This document shows, one piece after another, positions 46,467 to 56,772 of a stretch of 64,000 nt of DNA; the stretch's first letter is position 1, and each line of letters starts with the position of its first letter. Made by a program: the position numbers and the translations under genes. Origin of the DNA: Mycobacterium paragordonae (GTDB taxonomy: Bacteria > Actinomycetota > Actinomycetes > Mycobacteriales > Mycobacteriaceae); contig NZ_CP025546.1 in NCBI RefSeq assembly GCF_003614435.1, positions 2,604,001 to 2,668,000 of the forward strand. The letters are read 5' to 3'. Under the pieces are notes generated by a model. The model was not told where the DNA came from. It saw only the letters and a list, made by a program, of their open reading frames with translations, and searched no databases.

Positions 46467-49298
46467 ATGAATCGAGACAGTGCCCCCAAGCGACGGCTTC
46501 GCGTCTCTGCCCTTGCGGCGGTGGCCAATCCGTCATACACGCGCATCGACACCTGGAACCTGCTCGACGACGCCTGCCGCCACCTGGCCGAGGTCGACCT
46601 GGCCGGGCTCGACAAGACCCACGACCTGGCCAAGGTCAAGCGGCTGATGGACCGCATCGGCGCCTACGAGCGGTACTGGCTCTATCCCGGCGCGGCGAAC
46701 CTGGCTACCTTCCGCGCCCACCTGGAAAGCCTGTCCACCGTACGCCTCGCCGAGGAGGTGTCGCTGGCCGTGCGGCTGCTCTCCGAATATGGTGATCGCA
46801 CAGCGTTATTCGACCTTTCGGCGCCCCTGGCCGATCAGGAACTGGTGGCGCAGGCCAAACAGCAGCAGTTCTACACAGTGCTGCTCGCCGACGATGCGCC
46901 GTGCACGGCACCGGACTGCCTGGCCGACGCGCTGCGCGAGTTGCGAAATGCGGCCGAAGACATCCAGTTCGAGATCCTGCTGGCGCCCAGCGTCGAGGAC
47001 GCGATCACCGCGGTCGCGTTGAACGGTGAGATCCAGGCCGCGATCGTCCGCCACGACCTGCCGCTGCGTTCCCGGGACCGGGTGCCGTTGATGAACACCC
47101 TGCTCGGCTGCAATGAGGACACCGGGGTGTCCGACCGGTCGCACGACTGGATCGAGTGCGGCGAGTGGATCCGCGAATTGCGGCCCCACATCGATCTCTA
47201 CCTGCTCACGGATGAGTCGATCGCGGCCGGCAGCGACGACGAGCCAGACGTCTACGACCGCACCTTCTACCGGCTCAACGATGTCACCGACCTGCACAGC
47301 ACGGTGATCGCGGGGCTCCGGAACCGTTTCTCCACACCGTTTTTCGACGCGTTGCGGGCCTACGCCGCCGCACCGGTCGGCCAGTTCCATGCGCTTCCCG
47401 TCGCCCGCGGCGCCAGCATCTTCAACTCGAAGTCGTTGCAGGACATGGGCGAGTTCTACGGCCGCAACATCTTCATGGCCGAAACATCCACCACCTCAGG
47501 TGGTTTGGACTCGCTGCTGGACCCGCACGGCAACATCAAGAAGGCGATGGACAAGGCCGCGGTCACCTGGAACGCCAACCACACCTACTTCGTCACCAAC
47601 GGCACCTCTACCGCCAACAAGATCGTCGTGCAGTCGTTGACGCGGCCGGGCGACATCGTGCTCATCGACCGCAACTGCCACAAGTCCCACCACTACGGGC
47701 TGGTGCTGGCCGGGGCCTATCCCCGATATCTGGAGTCCTACGCGCTGCCGGAGTTCGCCATCTACGGGGCGGTGCCACTGAGCACCATCAAGAAGGCGCT
47801 ACTGGACCTCGAGGCGGCCGGGCACCTGGACAAGGTGCGCATGCTGCTGCTCACCAACTGCATCTTCGACGGTGTCGTGTACAACCCGCGGCGGGTGATG
47901 GAAGAGGTGCTGGCGATCAAGCCCGACATCGTCTTCCTGTGGGACGAGGCCTGGTACGCGTTCGCGACCGCCGTGCCATGGGCCCGGCAGCGCACCGCGA
48001 TGGTGTCGGCCGAGCGGCTCGAGCAGATGCTCACCTCACCGGAATATGCTGAGGAACACCGCAATTGGAAAGCGACGATGGAAGGGGTGCCGCGCGAGGA
48101 GTGGGTCAATCACCGACTGCTGCCGGATCCCGCCAAAGCGCGGGTACGGGTCTACGCGACGCACTCGACCCACAAATCGCTGTCCGCGTTCCGGCAGGCC
48201 TCGATGATTCACGTGCGCGACCAGGACTTCAACGCCCTGGCCCGCGACGCCTTCGGGGAGGCGTTCTTGACGCACACCTCGACGTCGCCGAACCAGCAAC
48301 TGCTGGCGTCGCTGGACCTGGCGCGCCGGCAGGTCGACATCGAAGGCTTCCAGTTGGTCCGGCAGGTCTACGACATGGCCCTGGTATTCCGGCACCGGGT
48401 CCGCAAAGACCGGTTGATCAGCAAGTGGTTCCGCATTCTCGACGAGTCCGACCTGGTGCCCGAGGAATACCGGGCCTCGCATGTCAGCTCCTACCGCGAA
48501 GTCAGGCAGGGCGCCCTCGACGAGTGGAACGAGGCCTGGCGTTCGGACCAGTTCGTGCTGGACCCGACGCGGGTCACGCTGTTCCTCGGCAAGACCGGGA
48601 TGAACGGCTACGACTTCCGCGAGAAGATCCTGATGGACCGCTTCGGCATTCAGATCAACAAGACGTCGATCAACAGCGTGCTGCTGATCTTCACCATCGG
48701 CGTCACCTGGTCGAGCGTTCACCACCTGCTCGACGTATTGCGCAGGGTGGCAACAGATTTCGATCGCACCCAAGCCGCAGCCAGCGCCGCCGACTGGAAA
48801 CTGCACGAGCGCCGCGTCGAAGAGATCACCGAAGACCTGCCGCACCTGCCCGACTTCAGCCAGTTCGACGTGGCCTTCCGGCCCGACGAGGGCAGCGTCT
48901 ACGGCGACACCCGCTCGGCGTTCTACGCCGGGTATGAGGAGAAGGACCGCGAATACGTATTGATCGGCACCGCGGGACGACGCATCGCCGAGGGAAAGAC
49001 GTTGGTGTCCACCACTTTCGTGGTGCCCTACCCGCCTGGCTTCCCAGTGCTGGTGCCCGGGCAGGTGGTGTCCAAAGAGATCGTGTACTTCCTGGCCCAA
49101 CTCGACGTCAAGGAGATCCACGGCTACAACCATGAGCTCGGGCTGTCGGTGTTCACACAGGAAGCGTTGAGCCGCACGGAGGCTGCTCGTGCCGCGGTGA
49201 CTCACGCCGCCAAGGTGTCCGGCAACGGATCGTCCGAGCCGGCCCGGGCGCCCGAAGCTCCGATGCTGGCGAACGAGCATTCGGTGCAGGTGAACTGA
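46467..49298 (+). CDS. PLP-dependent Orn/Lys/Arg decarboxylase family protein (Rv2531c-like)
   Basis: 943 aa from ATG at 46467. An N-terminal response-regulator-like region of this family is followed by the PLP fold type I core: TFFVTNGTST-type segment (HTYFVTNGTSTANKIVVQ), LIDRNCHKSHHYG, LLTNCIFDGVVYNP, FLWDEAWYAF and the Schiff-base Lys in YATHSTHKSLSAFRQASMIH. These identify a basic amino acid decarboxylase. Whether arginine, lysine or ornithine is used is not decided. A trailing ~50-residue low-complexity tail is present. Confidence 0.9.
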   Translation: MNRDSAPKRRLRVSALAAVANPSYTRIDTWNLLDDACRHLAEVDLAGLDKTHDLAKVKRLMDRIGAYERYWLYPGAANLATFRAHLESLSTVRLAEEVSLAVRLLSEYGDRTALFDLSAPLADQELVAQAKQQQFYTVLLADDAPCTAPDCLADALRELRNAAEDIQFEILLAPSVEDAITAVALNGEIQAAIVRHDLPLRSRDRVPLMNTLLGCNEDTGVSDRSHDWIECGEWIRELRPHIDLYLLTDESIAAGSDDEPDVYDRTFYRLNDVTDLHSTVIAGLRNRFSTPFFDALRAYAAAPVGQFHALPVARGASIFNSKSLQDMGEFYGRNIFMAETSTTSGGLDSLLDPHGNIKKAMDKAAVTWNANHTYFVTNGTSTANKIVVQSLTRPGDIVLIDRNCHKSHHYGLVLAGAYPRYLESYALPEFAIYGAVPLSTIKKALLDLEAAGHLDKVRMLLLTNCIFDGVVYNPRRVMEEVLAIKPDIVFLWDEAWYAFATAVPWARQRTAMVSAERLEQMLTSPEYAEEHRNWKATMEGVPREEWVNHRLLPDPAKARVRVYATHSTHKSLSAFRQASMIHVRDQDFNALARDAFGEAFLTHTSTSPNQQLLASLDLARRQVDIEGFQLVRQVYDMALVFRHRVRKDRLISKWFRILDESDLVPEEYRASHVSSYREVRQGALDEWNEAWRSDQFVLDPTRVTLFLGKTGMNGYDFREKILMDRFGIQINKTSINSVLLIFTIGVTWSSVHHLLDVLRRVATDFDRTQAAASAADWKLHERRVEEITEDLPHLPDFSQFDVAFRPDEGSVYGDTRSAFYAGYEEKDREYVLIGTAGRRIAEGKTLVSTTFVVPYPPGFPVLVPGQVVSKEIVYFLAQLDVKEIHGYNHELGLSVFTQEALSRTEAARAAVTHAAKVSGNGSSEPARAPEAPMLANEHSVQVN

Positions 49299-49401
49299 CG
49301 GGCATGGTGGGGTACGACCATCCGGTACGTCTTCGATGCAGTCGGTGCGGCGATGACAGTCGCCGGGTAACCGCCGGATTCCGAGACTCGCCGGAGATCA
49401 G

Positions 49402-50760
49402 ATGAGCCATTTGCCTTATCTCATTTTTGGCGTGTTCGCGACGCCTATTGGCGTGTGGCTCCTGGTCAAGGCTATTCGGCAGATGCGACTGGGTCAGCGC
49501 AGTCATGCTTGGCCGACCGTGCCGGGTTGCGTGACGCACGCGGCGGTCGAGTCAGATTATGAAAGTGAAGTCGTTAACGTCGAGTACCGATACAAGGTGA
49601 AGGGTGTTGAGTACTCCGGCGACGTCCTTCAAACGGGCCATCCCGCGAAATCGCGCGCCCAGAACAGGGCGCTCTTGGATCGCTACGCGGTCGGGACCGA
49701 AGTGGAGGTCCATTACGATCCGGACGACCCTTCGACGGCGGTCCTCATTCCGGGGGGAGGTAGCAAGATTTTCGCGTCGGCATCGTCTGCGGTGCTCCTC
49801 CTTGGTGTCGGACTCTATTTCACTGTCACGAGCATTCGGCCAGTCCTGGCCCCCGAAGGACCGAAGTTGGCCGAGGCGTTGCCCGACGTGCCATATTTCG
49901 TACTCAACGATCCCGGGGGCGTTGCGGTGGGCGCGGACGGCACCGTGTACGTGTGCGATGGCCCGCCCAAACAGGAGTGGACGCCGATAACCCCGATCGA
50001 GCCGCTAGGGCCGTCGACGGTCCCAGGATTCCCGGGACTTCCGACAACGACGAAGCCCATGCCGGGAGTGCCGAACGCGCCGTCGGCGCAGGCGGGCGGT
50101 CGCCTAATTCGGATGGCGCCCGACTTGACCGACGCAAAGACTGAAGTGCCCAGTACTCTGCTCAAGGCGCCCAGCGGTCTGGCGATCGACGACAGCGGAA
50201 AGATGTATGTCACCGATGGTGGCCAACTATGGGTGTACTCGTACTCGGAAAACAAGACCCTGACCGGCGCCACGCCCCTGCGTGGGTCGGAGGCGTTCAA
50301 CGTAGCGGTGGACTCTGGCGGGACCGTGTACGTGACGCAATCATCGTCCGGCCGGGTGCTCAGGTTGCCGGCCGAAGACAAGACCGCTACCGAATTTTTC
50401 AAAGCTCCCGATAATGGTTCGGCGACAGATGTCGCCGTCGACAGCGCGGGCAACGTATTTGTCACCGACTCCCGCAATAGTCGGGTGTTCCTGATCGCGG
50501 CTGGCGGCGGCACGAGCGAGCTTCCGTTTCAAGGCATATCGCATCCCGAAGGGGTCGCGGTGGACACCGCGGGCAATGTCTATGTCGTCGATGCGGGCAA
50601 TCACCGAGTCATGAAGCTGAACACGAATTCGCGGGCCGTCACCGACTTGTTGTTGGACGGCCTTCGCGATCCCTACGATGTCGCAGTCGACACCGCGGGC
50701 AATGTGTTGGTCACAGACCGAGGCAGCAAGTTTCTACTGAAATTCCCTCGCCCTCAGTGA
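49402..50760 (+). CDS. DUF3592-like membrane domain fused to an NHL beta-propeller
   Basis: 452 aa from ATG at 49402. The first ~155 residues are DUF3592-like: a membrane segment (LIFGVFATPIGVWLLVKAIRQ), a beta domain (VNVEYRYKVKGVEYSGDVL, EVEVHYDPDDPSTAVL), then a second membrane segment (ASSAVLLLGVGLYFTVTSI). The rest is a Pro-linked extracellular propeller with repeated GGVAV-GADGTVYV, GLAIDDSGKMYVTD, DVAVDSAGNVFVTD, GVAVDTAGNVYVVD and DVAVDTAGNVLVTD units, an NHL pattern like the sensor domain of PknD. No kinase domain is present. Base composition is a little lower in GC than neighbours. Role unknown; sensing outside is inference. Confidence 0.8.
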   Translation: MSHLPYLIFGVFATPIGVWLLVKAIRQMRLGQRSHAWPTVPGCVTHAAVESDYESEVVNVEYRYKVKGVEYSGDVLQTGHPAKSRAQNRALLDRYAVGTEVEVHYDPDDPSTAVLIPGGGSKIFASASSAVLLLGVGLYFTVTSIRPVLAPEGPKLAEALPDVPYFVLNDPGGVAVGADGTVYVCDGPPKQEWTPITPIEPLGPSTVPGFPGLPTTTKPMPGVPNAPSAQAGGRLIRMAPDLTDAKTEVPSTLLKAPSGLAIDDSGKMYVTDGGQLWVYSYSENKTLTGATPLRGSEAFNVAVDSGGTVYVTQSSSGRVLRLPAEDKTATEFFKAPDNGSATDVAVDSAGNVFVTDSRNSRVFLIAAGGGTSELPFQGISHPEGVAVDTAGNVYVVDAGNHRVMKLNTNSRAVTDLLLDGLRDPYDVAVDTAGNVLVTDRGSKFLLKFPRPQ

Positions 50761-50789
50761 GTTCGACACCTCGGGGCCCGAGGGTGCAC

Positions 50790-51341
50790 TCAGCGCAGGA
50801 TTCTGGCGTAGATCAGGCTGTCGTGCGGGTCGGGACCCATTGTGGGGTAGACCGCGTGCCGGCGCAGCCGCCCTTCCAAGGCGAAGCCGGCACGCTGCAA
50901 CAGCCGCGCTGACCGTGAGTTGTCGACGTGGCAGGTCGCCCACACCCGGAACACGCTGGGGTCGCCGGCATGCTCGGCCATCACCAACTTGAGTGCCTCG
51001 GACATGTAGCCCATATCCCACCAGTTGCGGCCCAGGCAGTAGCCGATTTCCACCGAATGGCTCACCGGGCGGCGGCAACTGATCAGCCCGACGATGTCGC
51101 CGGTGTGGCGCAATGTGATCACCCAGTTGCGGTCGTTCTTGGTCGAGATGAGCTGCTCGATGAGCACCCGGCGGGTCTCGACCGCATCGGGGTGGGCGCT
51201 CCACAACAGGAACCGGGTGACCTCGGGATCGCCCGACACGCTTTCAAAGATCTCGTCGGCGTCCTCGATGACGGCCGGGCGCAACAGCAGCCGGGGCCCG
51301 TCCAGGTGCGTCGGCGGTCGTTCGTAGGAGTAGCCGCTCAT
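50790..51341 (-). CDS. GNAT acetyltransferase (RimJ/RimL-like)
   Basis: 183 aa from ATG at 51341, which overlaps the serine hydrolase stop by 4 bp. GNAT motifs: LLLRPAVIEDADEIFES at the N-terminus, a central VITLRHTGDIVGLISC strand, the acetyl-CoA loop GRNWWDMGYMSEAL and the C-terminal ARLLQRAGFALEGRLRRHAVY typical of RimJ/RimL alanine N-acetyltransferases. Target is unknown. Confidence 0.87.
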   Translation of the reverse strand: MSGYSYERPPTHLDGPRLLLRPAVIEDADEIFESVSGDPEVTRFLLWSAHPDAVETRRVLIEQLISTKNDRNWVITLRHTGDIVGLISCRRPVSHSVEIGYCLGRNWWDMGYMSEALKLVMAEHAGDPSVFRVWATCHVDNSRSARLLQRAGFALEGRLRRHAVYPTMGPDPHDSLIYARILR

Positions 51342-52546
51342 AGCAGCCCGAGCGCGCGATAGGTGTGACGAACGAACTTGGGCTGGGCGGTCCGCAGCCG
51401 GGCCAGTACCGGGTTGCCCGCGACCGCCGCGGCGGCGTTGGCGGTCAAGTCGGGGCAGTACTGGATGAGGTACAGCAGAATCAGGTCCGCGCTCGGGTCG
51501 GCCTGCCACCACGTCCCGTACGCGCCGGGCCAGCCGAACGTCCCGACGCCGCCCGGCCCGAACAGCGGCGTGGACTTGGCGGGATCGGTCACCACCGACA
51601 GGTTCAGTCCGAACCCCCGGCCCACCCAGTACGGCGCGCCGAGGAAGTTGTGGCGCTTGTGCTCGTCCGTCAATCGGTCGGTACGCATCAGCCGCGCCGA
51701 CTCTTTCGACAGCACCTGCGCGCCGTCGACCGAACCGTCGCCCAGCAACATCCGGGCGAAGCGCAGGTAGTCCTCTGCGGTGGACCACAACCCGCCACCG
51801 GCGTTGCAGAACGACGGGGGCTTGACGTGCGGGGGCCCCATCACGTCGTGCTGCAGGCGGTCGTGTTCGTCGTGGCGGTACATGGTCGCCGCTCGCGATC
51901 GCGACTCGGGCTTGACGAAGAATCCGGTGTCCGTCATCCCCACCGGGCCCAGCACCCGATCGTCGAACACCTCGTAGAGCGGCTTGCCGTCGATGCGGGA
52001 CGCGATCACGCCCAGCACATCGGTCGAGTGGCTGTAAGTCATTTTTTCGCCGGGCTGGTGAACGAGGGGGAGCGCGGCCAGCTCGGACAGCCAGACGTCC
52101 GAACCCTGGTTGAACGGCAACCGCAGGTAGGCCCGCGCGATCGGTCCGGGTACCGAGAAGCCGTAGGCCATACCGCTGGTGTGGGTCAGCAGATCTTCGA
52201 TCAGGATCGGGCGCCTGGCGGGGTGGGTGCGGTCCAACGCGCCGAGCGGGTCGTCGAGCACCTGCATGTTCGCCAGCTCCGGCACCCACCGGGTGATCGG
52301 ATCGTGCAGTGCGAGTTTTCCTTCGTCGACCATGCTCATGATCACCGCCACCGTGACCGGCTTGGTCATGGAAGCGATCCGAAACAGCGTGTCGCGTTGC
52401 ATCGGCAGCCTGGCCTCGACGTCGCGGTAGCCGATCTCGTTGACCTGCAACAGTTCTCCGCGCTGCCAGACGACGGTGACCGCTCCTGACAGCAGCCCGG
52501 CGTCGCAGACCTCGCGGATCGTCGCCTGATTGCCGTCGAGATTCAC
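51338..52546 (-). CDS. Serine beta-lactamase/esterase-family hydrolase (Rv1367c-like)
   Basis: 402 aa from GTG at 52546. The class C beta-lactamase-like core has SxxK as RIASMTKPVTV (nucleophile Ser, about residue 60) and a YSHS tyrosine motif (about residue 172). The third box appears as FGPGGVGTFGWPGAYGTWW. Cytosolic with no signal peptide, so probably an EstB-type esterase or peptidase rather than a resistance enzyme. In recalled M. tuberculosis order Rv1367c precedes lprF, exactly as here. Coupled to the GNAT gene. Confidence 0.85.
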   Translation of the reverse strand: MNLDGNQATIREVCDAGLLSGAVTVVWQRGELLQVNEIGYRDVEARLPMQRDTLFRIASMTKPVTVAVIMSMVDEGKLALHDPITRWVPELANMQVLDDPLGALDRTHPARRPILIEDLLTHTSGMAYGFSVPGPIARAYLRLPFNQGSDVWLSELAALPLVHQPGEKMTYSHSTDVLGVIASRIDGKPLYEVFDDRVLGPVGMTDTGFFVKPESRSRAATMYRHDEHDRLQHDVMGPPHVKPPSFCNAGGGLWSTAEDYLRFARMLLGDGSVDGAQVLSKESARLMRTDRLTDEHKRHNFLGAPYWVGRGFGLNLSVVTDPAKSTPLFGPGGVGTFGWPGAYGTWWQADPSADLILLYLIQYCPDLTANAAAAVAGNPVLARLRTAQPKFVRHTYRALGLL

Positions 52547-52938
52547 CGGATGAGGTTAGCCCCTCGAAGTAATCGCCTCGAAGGTGGGATCACCTTCACC
52601 GCGCACGTGAAATCTTTGTGAACTCCGCAAAGATCGCCGAGGCCCGAAGCGGCGGCCCGGATCCGGCGACAGTTACTTCGGCGAATCGGTTTGCAGCGCA
52701 CCGGCCTCGTGTTAATGTCGCGCTCTCCGGCAAAAGCTATCTGGTGAACCTGCTGAGAGGGCGGCGGCGTGCGGTGGACTGCATGGTCGTTGCTGGTGAA
52801 CCAGGGTGCGGGTGTGCAGTCACCGAGATCCGCGACCATTGGCCGGGGACCGGTTACCGGGCCTCGTTCAAACCGTACGACGAAGGTAGCGACTCGCTGC
52901 TCATCACCACCGGTTGGATAACTCAGCAAAGGCTGGCC
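52547..52938. other. 392-bp spacer between divergent hydrolase gene and lprF
   Basis: This stretch is open in the lprF frame from 52618 but the extra residues are basic, Cys-poor and unlike a signal sequence, so it is regarded as non-coding. No tRNA or hairpin was found. The lprF promoter must lie here but no convincing -35/-10 pair could be chosen. Confidence 0.55.
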
Positions 52939-53802
52939 ATGAATGGCTTGATGTCACAAGCGCAAATCTCCCACCGACGTGTCTCCCGTCGACCCTCGAC
53001 GCCCGTTGTTGCGATCGTCTTCGCAGCAGCGCTCGTCGCGGCCATCGCCGGATGTGGACACAAATCCTCAACCGCGACCTCCCAGACTTCGGGTTCATCG
53101 GGAACCTCTGCTGCGACGTCGTCCGGGGCGACCTCCGGGGCATCCGGAACATCCGCCGCCCCGTCGCCGGAAGCGCAGCAACTCGTCACGGACGCCTCTA
53201 AGGCGACCACCGCGCTGCACTCACTTCACGTCAACCTGCAGACCACCAACATCACCACCCTGCCCATGGAAATGGTCAACGCTGACGTGACCAACCAGCC
53301 GGAGGGCAACGGCCAGGCCGTTGGTGACGCCATGATCAGGCTGCAGCCGAAGACGCCGGCGGTGCCCAAGCAGTTCATCGTCACCAACAAGACGATGTAC
53401 ACCAAGAACGAAGCCGGGGCTTACACGTCGGTGGGGCCGGCGGACAAGATCTACGACCCCGGTGTCGTCTTGGACAAGGACAAGGGCATCGGTGCGGTGG
53501 TCGGCAAGGTCGCCAACCCGCAGTCCGGCGGCAGCGAAACGATCGACGGCGTCGCCACCACCAAGGTGACGGGAACCATCGACGCGGCGATCATCGACCC
53601 GCTGGTGCCGCAGATCGGCAAGGACGCGAAGGGGCCACTCCCGGTGACCCTGTACATCGCCGACGTGAAGGCGCCGGGTGCGCCGGGAACGCCGCCGAGC
53701 GCATACCTGGTCCGAATGGTGATCGACAAGGACCAGGGCCACGTCACCATCACGCTGTCCAATTGGGGAGCGCCGGTGACCATTCCGAACCCCGCCGGGT
53801 AG
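52939..53802 (+). CDS. lprF: Lipoprotein LprF (LppX/LprAFG family)
   Basis: 287 aa from ATG at 52939. A lipoprotein signal peptide is present: hydrophobic core VVAIVFAAALVAAIAGC with the lipobox Cys at about residue 37, then a Ser/Thr-rich linker (about 45 residues). The LprG/LprF domain follows (VTDASKATTALHSLHVNLQTTN, then RLQPKTPAVPKQF, YDPGVVLDKDKGIGAVV, VKAPGAPGTPP). Members carry triacylated lipids such as PIM/LAM or phthiocerol across the cell envelope, and LprF has been linked to potassium-responsive signalling. Located between Rv1367c-like and Rv1371-like genes as in M. tuberculosis. Confidence 0.9.
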   Translation: MNGLMSQAQISHRRVSRRPSTPVVAIVFAAALVAAIAGCGHKSSTATSQTSGSSGTSAATSSGATSGASGTSAAPSPEAQQLVTDASKATTALHSLHVNLQTTNITTLPMEMVNADVTNQPEGNGQAVGDAMIRLQPKTPAVPKQFIVTNKTMYTKNEAGAYTSVGPADKIYDPGVVLDKDKGIGAVVGKVANPQSGGSETIDGVATTKVTGTIDAAIIDPLVPQIGKDAKGPLPVTLYIADVKAPGAPGTPPSAYLVRMVIDKDQGHVTITLSNWGAPVTIPNPAG

Positions 53803-54124
53803 CAGGTTTCGGGACCACCACAAGTGAACTCCGGATCGAGGACCGGCCCGACAGAGCGGCATGCCGATGGCGGCCGCACTGCGGGTCGGTTCTCGTCCGT
53901 GGTTCTCGATCGGCAGCGACGGGGGCGGCCTGCTGACGGCACGGGGGATTCCGGGCACGCTCAGGTCGGGTGAGTGTGCTTGGCGTGGCGGTGTTTTCGC
54001 GAGCCGCTCGTCCTTTGAGAATTCGCCGAGGATTCTTTGAGGCCGCGCTCTAACTATTGGGGCCAGTTCGCCGGGAAGGCCGGCGTACAGCCGATCTCAC
54101 CCCAACAGATTCGCAGGAGCACGA
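53803..54124. other. 322-bp spacer between lprF and the desaturase operon
   Basis: No gene, tRNA or convincing hairpin seen. In M. tuberculosis I recall IS6110 copies at this position; no transposase or terminal inverted repeat is visible here. An SD (GCAGGAGC, 54113-54120) precedes the desaturase ATG at 54125. The promoter is not recognised with confidence. Confidence 0.5.
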
Positions 54125-55594
54125 ATGACCAACGACCTCCCTGACGTTCAGGAGCGTGGCCCGAGCCCACATCTCGGGCCGCCGCCGGGTGGGCCTCCGG
54201 TGCTCCCGGATGTGTGGGTGTACAACGGGCGGGCCTACGATCTCAGCGATTGGATTTCCAAGCACCCGGGCGGCGCCTTCTTCATCGGGCGCACCAAAAA
54301 TCGCGATATCACCGCGATTATCGCCTCGTACCACCGCGACCCGGCCGTCGTGGAGCGGATACTCGAGCGCAAGTACGCACTGGGCCGCGACGCGACTCCG
54401 CGCGACATCCACCCCAAGCACAACGCGCCGCCGTTCCTGTTCAAAGACGACTTCGACAGCCGGCGCGACACCCCGAGATATCGCTTCGACGACAAAGACG
54501 ATCTGATGCACCGTGTCAAGGCGCGGCTGACAGAGCCCGCGCTGGCCGCCCGGATCAAGTGGATGGACCGGCTGTTCAACATCGTGGTCGCCGCGCTGGC
54601 CGTCGCCTATTTTGCCGTTCAGGGTGTGCGGCTTCTCCACCCAACGTGGATGCCGCTGTGGGCGTTCGTGATTGCGATGGTTCTGCTGCGCAGCTCGCTG
54701 GTGGGGTACGGCCACTACGCATTACACCGCGCCCAGCGCGGAATGAACCGGGTGTTCTCCAACACCTTCGACTTGAACTACATCGCCCTGGCGTTGGTGG
54801 TCGCCGACGGACACACGTTGTTGCACCATCCGTACACCCAGAGCGACGTCGACATCAAGAAGAACGTCTTCACGATGATGATGCGGCTGCCGCGGCTGTT
54901 TCGCGTTCCGGTGCATACTCTGCACAAGTTCGGACACCTGGTCACCGGCATGGCAATCCGGATCGCGGACGTGTGGAACATGACTCGCAAGGTGGGTGTC
55001 GAGGAAGGCTATGGCAGTTGGCGCAACGCGCTGCCCCACTTTTTCGGCTCGTCAGGCGTGCGCCTGCTGCTGGTGACGGAAATGGTGATCTTTCTGGCGG
55101 CCGGCGACTTCTGGGCCTGGGCCCTGCAATTCGTGGCGACGTTGTGGGTCAGCACCTTCCTGGTCGTGGCCAGCCACGAATTCGAGGACGAGGATGCCGA
55201 TGACGTGGCCGGACAGGACTGGGGTGTCGACCAGGTCGTGCACGCCAACGACTTGAAGGTCATCGGCAACCGCTACGTCGACTGCTTCCTGTCGGCAGGG
55301 TTGAGTTCCCACCGCGTGCATCACGTACTGCCGTTCCAGCGCAGCGGATTCGCCAACATCGTCACCGAGGACCTGCTGCGCGAAGAAGCGGCCAAGTCCG
55401 GTGTCGAGTGGCTGCCCGCGAAGAGTTTCTGCACCGACCGGTTGCCCAAGCTGTGCCGCACGTATCTGCTGTCACCGTCCCGCGTGGCCCGGGAGAACAA
55501 GTGGGGCGTGCTGCGCGAGCACTTGTCGCCGGCGGCCTGGAAAGAGAGCGCCCACTACGTCGCTGCCGGTTTCGTCGGAATCGGGTCAGTATGA
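54125..55594 (+). CDS. Fatty acid desaturase with N-terminal cytochrome b5 domain (Rv1371-like)
   Basis: 489 aa from ATG at 54125. An N-terminal cytochrome b5-like heme domain ([24 protein letters not shown], with the heme His in HPGG) precedes a membrane desaturase. Histidine boxes HYALHR, HTLLHHP and HRVHH can be read, and hydrophobic segments separate them. It introduces double bonds into acyl chains using electrons from the b5 domain. The stop overlaps the pks18 start (ATGA), so it is the first gene of a coupled three-gene operon with the PKS and the sulfotransferase. Confidence 0.9.
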   Translation: MTNDLPDVQERGPSPHLGPPPGGPPVLPDVWVYNGRAYDLSDWISKHPGGAFFIGRTKNRDITAIIASYHRDPAVVERILERKYALGRDATPRDIHPKHNAPPFLFKDDFDSRRDTPRYRFDDKDDLMHRVKARLTEPALAARIKWMDRLFNIVVAALAVAYFAVQGVRLLHPTWMPLWAFVIAMVLLRSSLVGYGHYALHRAQRGMNRVFSNTFDLNYIALALVVADGHTLLHHPYTQSDVDIKKNVFTMMMRLPRLFRVPVHTLHKFGHLVTGMAIRIADVWNMTRKVGVEEGYGSWRNALPHFFGSSGVRLLLVTEMVIFLAAGDFWAWALQFVATLWVSTFLVVASHEFEDEDADDVAGQDWGVDQVVHANDLKVIGNRYVDCFLSAGLSSHRVHHVLPFQRSGFANIVTEDLLREEAAKSGVEWLPAKSFCTDRLPKLCRTYLLSPSRVARENKWGVLREHLSPAAWKESAHYVAAGFVGIGSV

Positions 55595-56772
55595 GCACCG
55601 TGCCCGAGAGCGGCGTCGTGTCGCCACCCGCAGAGCAGTCCGCAATCAACCTGGCCCAGTTGCCGCCTGCGCCACCGACGACGGTCGCCGTCATCGAGGG
55701 CATCGCGACCGGCGGCCCGCAGCGCGAAGTCGATCAGACCTCAGCCGCCGCCCACGTGGCCGGTCTCTTCGCCGACCCCGAACAGCGGGAACGGATTCCG
55801 CGGCTGTATGCGAAGACGCGGATCGGCAGCCGCCGGATGGCCGTCGATCCGCTCAATCCGGAGTTCGACGCTTTCCGCCGCGGTCCCGGAACCATCCGGG
55901 ACCGGATGAACCTGTTCTTCGACAACGCGGTGCCGCTGGCGGTCGACACGGCCCGGCGTGCCCTGGCCGGACTCCAGTACCGGACCGACGAGATCGGGCT
56001 GCTGGTGTTCGTCACCAGCACCGGATTCATCGCGCCGGGAGTCGATGTCGCGGTCGTCAAGGAACTCGGGTTGTCCCGCTCGGTGTCGCGCGTCGTGATC
56101 AATTTCATGGGGTGTGCGGCCGCGATGAACGCGATCCGTACCGCCGCGACGTATGTGCGCGCTCACCCGAGCATGAAGGCATTGGTGGTGTGCATCGAAT
56201 TGTGCTCGGTGAACGCGGTTTTCGCCGACGACATCAACGACGTCGTCACCCACAGCCTGTTCGGCGACGGCTGCGGGGCGCTGGTGATCGGCGCCAGCCA
56301 GGTACAGCAGCCGCTGCCGGCGGCCAGCGTGGTGATCCGCAGCAGCTTCACCCAGCTGCTCGACGATGCCGAGGACGGCATCGTGCTCGGTGTCAATCAC
56401 AACGGCATCACCTGCGAGCTGTCCGAGAATCTGCCCGACTACATCTACCGCGGAGTCGAACCGGTGATCGCGGAGGTGTTGCGGGACAACGGGTTAGCCA
56501 AATCCGACATCGACCTGTGGGCCGTGCATCCGGGTGGGCCGAAAATCATCGAGCAGTCCGTGCGATCACTGGGCATCTCCGCCGACCGCGCGGCGCAGAG
56601 TTGGGACGTGTTGGCCCGGTTCGGCAACATGTTGAGTGTGTCGCTGATCTTCGTGCTGGAAATGATGGTGCGACAAGCGGAATCAAGCAAACCGATCTCG
56701 ACGGGCATAGCGTTCGCCTTCGCCCCGGGCGTCACCGTCGAGGGCATCCTTTTCGACATCATCCGGCGGTGA
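55591..56772 (+). CDS. pks18: Type III polyketide synthase (alkylpyrone synthase, Pks18-like)
   Basis: 393 aa from ATG at 55591, equal to the M. tuberculosis length I recall. Chalcone synthase fold with the nucleophilic Cys in [12 protein letters not shown] (about residue 175), His in [12 protein letters not shown] and Asn in [10 protein letters not shown]. Mycobacterial PKS18 condenses long-chain acyl-CoA with malonyl-CoA to alpha-pyrones, with a tunnel for the chain. Position right after a desaturase suggests the desaturase tailors its starter. Its stop overlaps the following sulfotransferase start (GTGA). Confidence 0.93.
   Translation: MSTVPESGVVSPPAEQSAINLAQLPPAPPTTVAVIEGIATGGPQREVDQTSAAAHVAGLFADPEQRERIPRLYAKTRIGSRRMAVDPLNPEFDAFRRGPGTIRDRMNLFFDNAVPLAVDTARRALAGLQYRTDEIGLLVFVTSTGFIAPGVDVAVVKELGLSRSVSRVVINFMGCAAAMNAIRTAATYVRAHPSMKALVVCIELCSVNAVFADDINDVVTHSLFGDGCGALVIGASQVQQPLPAASVVIRSSFTQLLDDAEDGIVLGVNHNGITCELSENLPDYIYRGVEPVIAEVLRDNGLAKSDIDLWAVHPGGPKIIEQSVRSLGISADRAAQSWDVLARFGNMLSVSLIFVLEMMVRQAESSKPISTGIAFAFAPGVTVEGILFDIIRR

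Noticed and set aside
48036..49280. 414-codon minus-strand frame opposite the decarboxylase gene
   Set aside because: No recognisable domain; a shadow of the plus-strand gene in a high-GC genome.
52618..52938. 107-codon upstream extension of lprF
   Set aside because: The lipoprotein signal peptide must be N-terminal; the extension would hide it.
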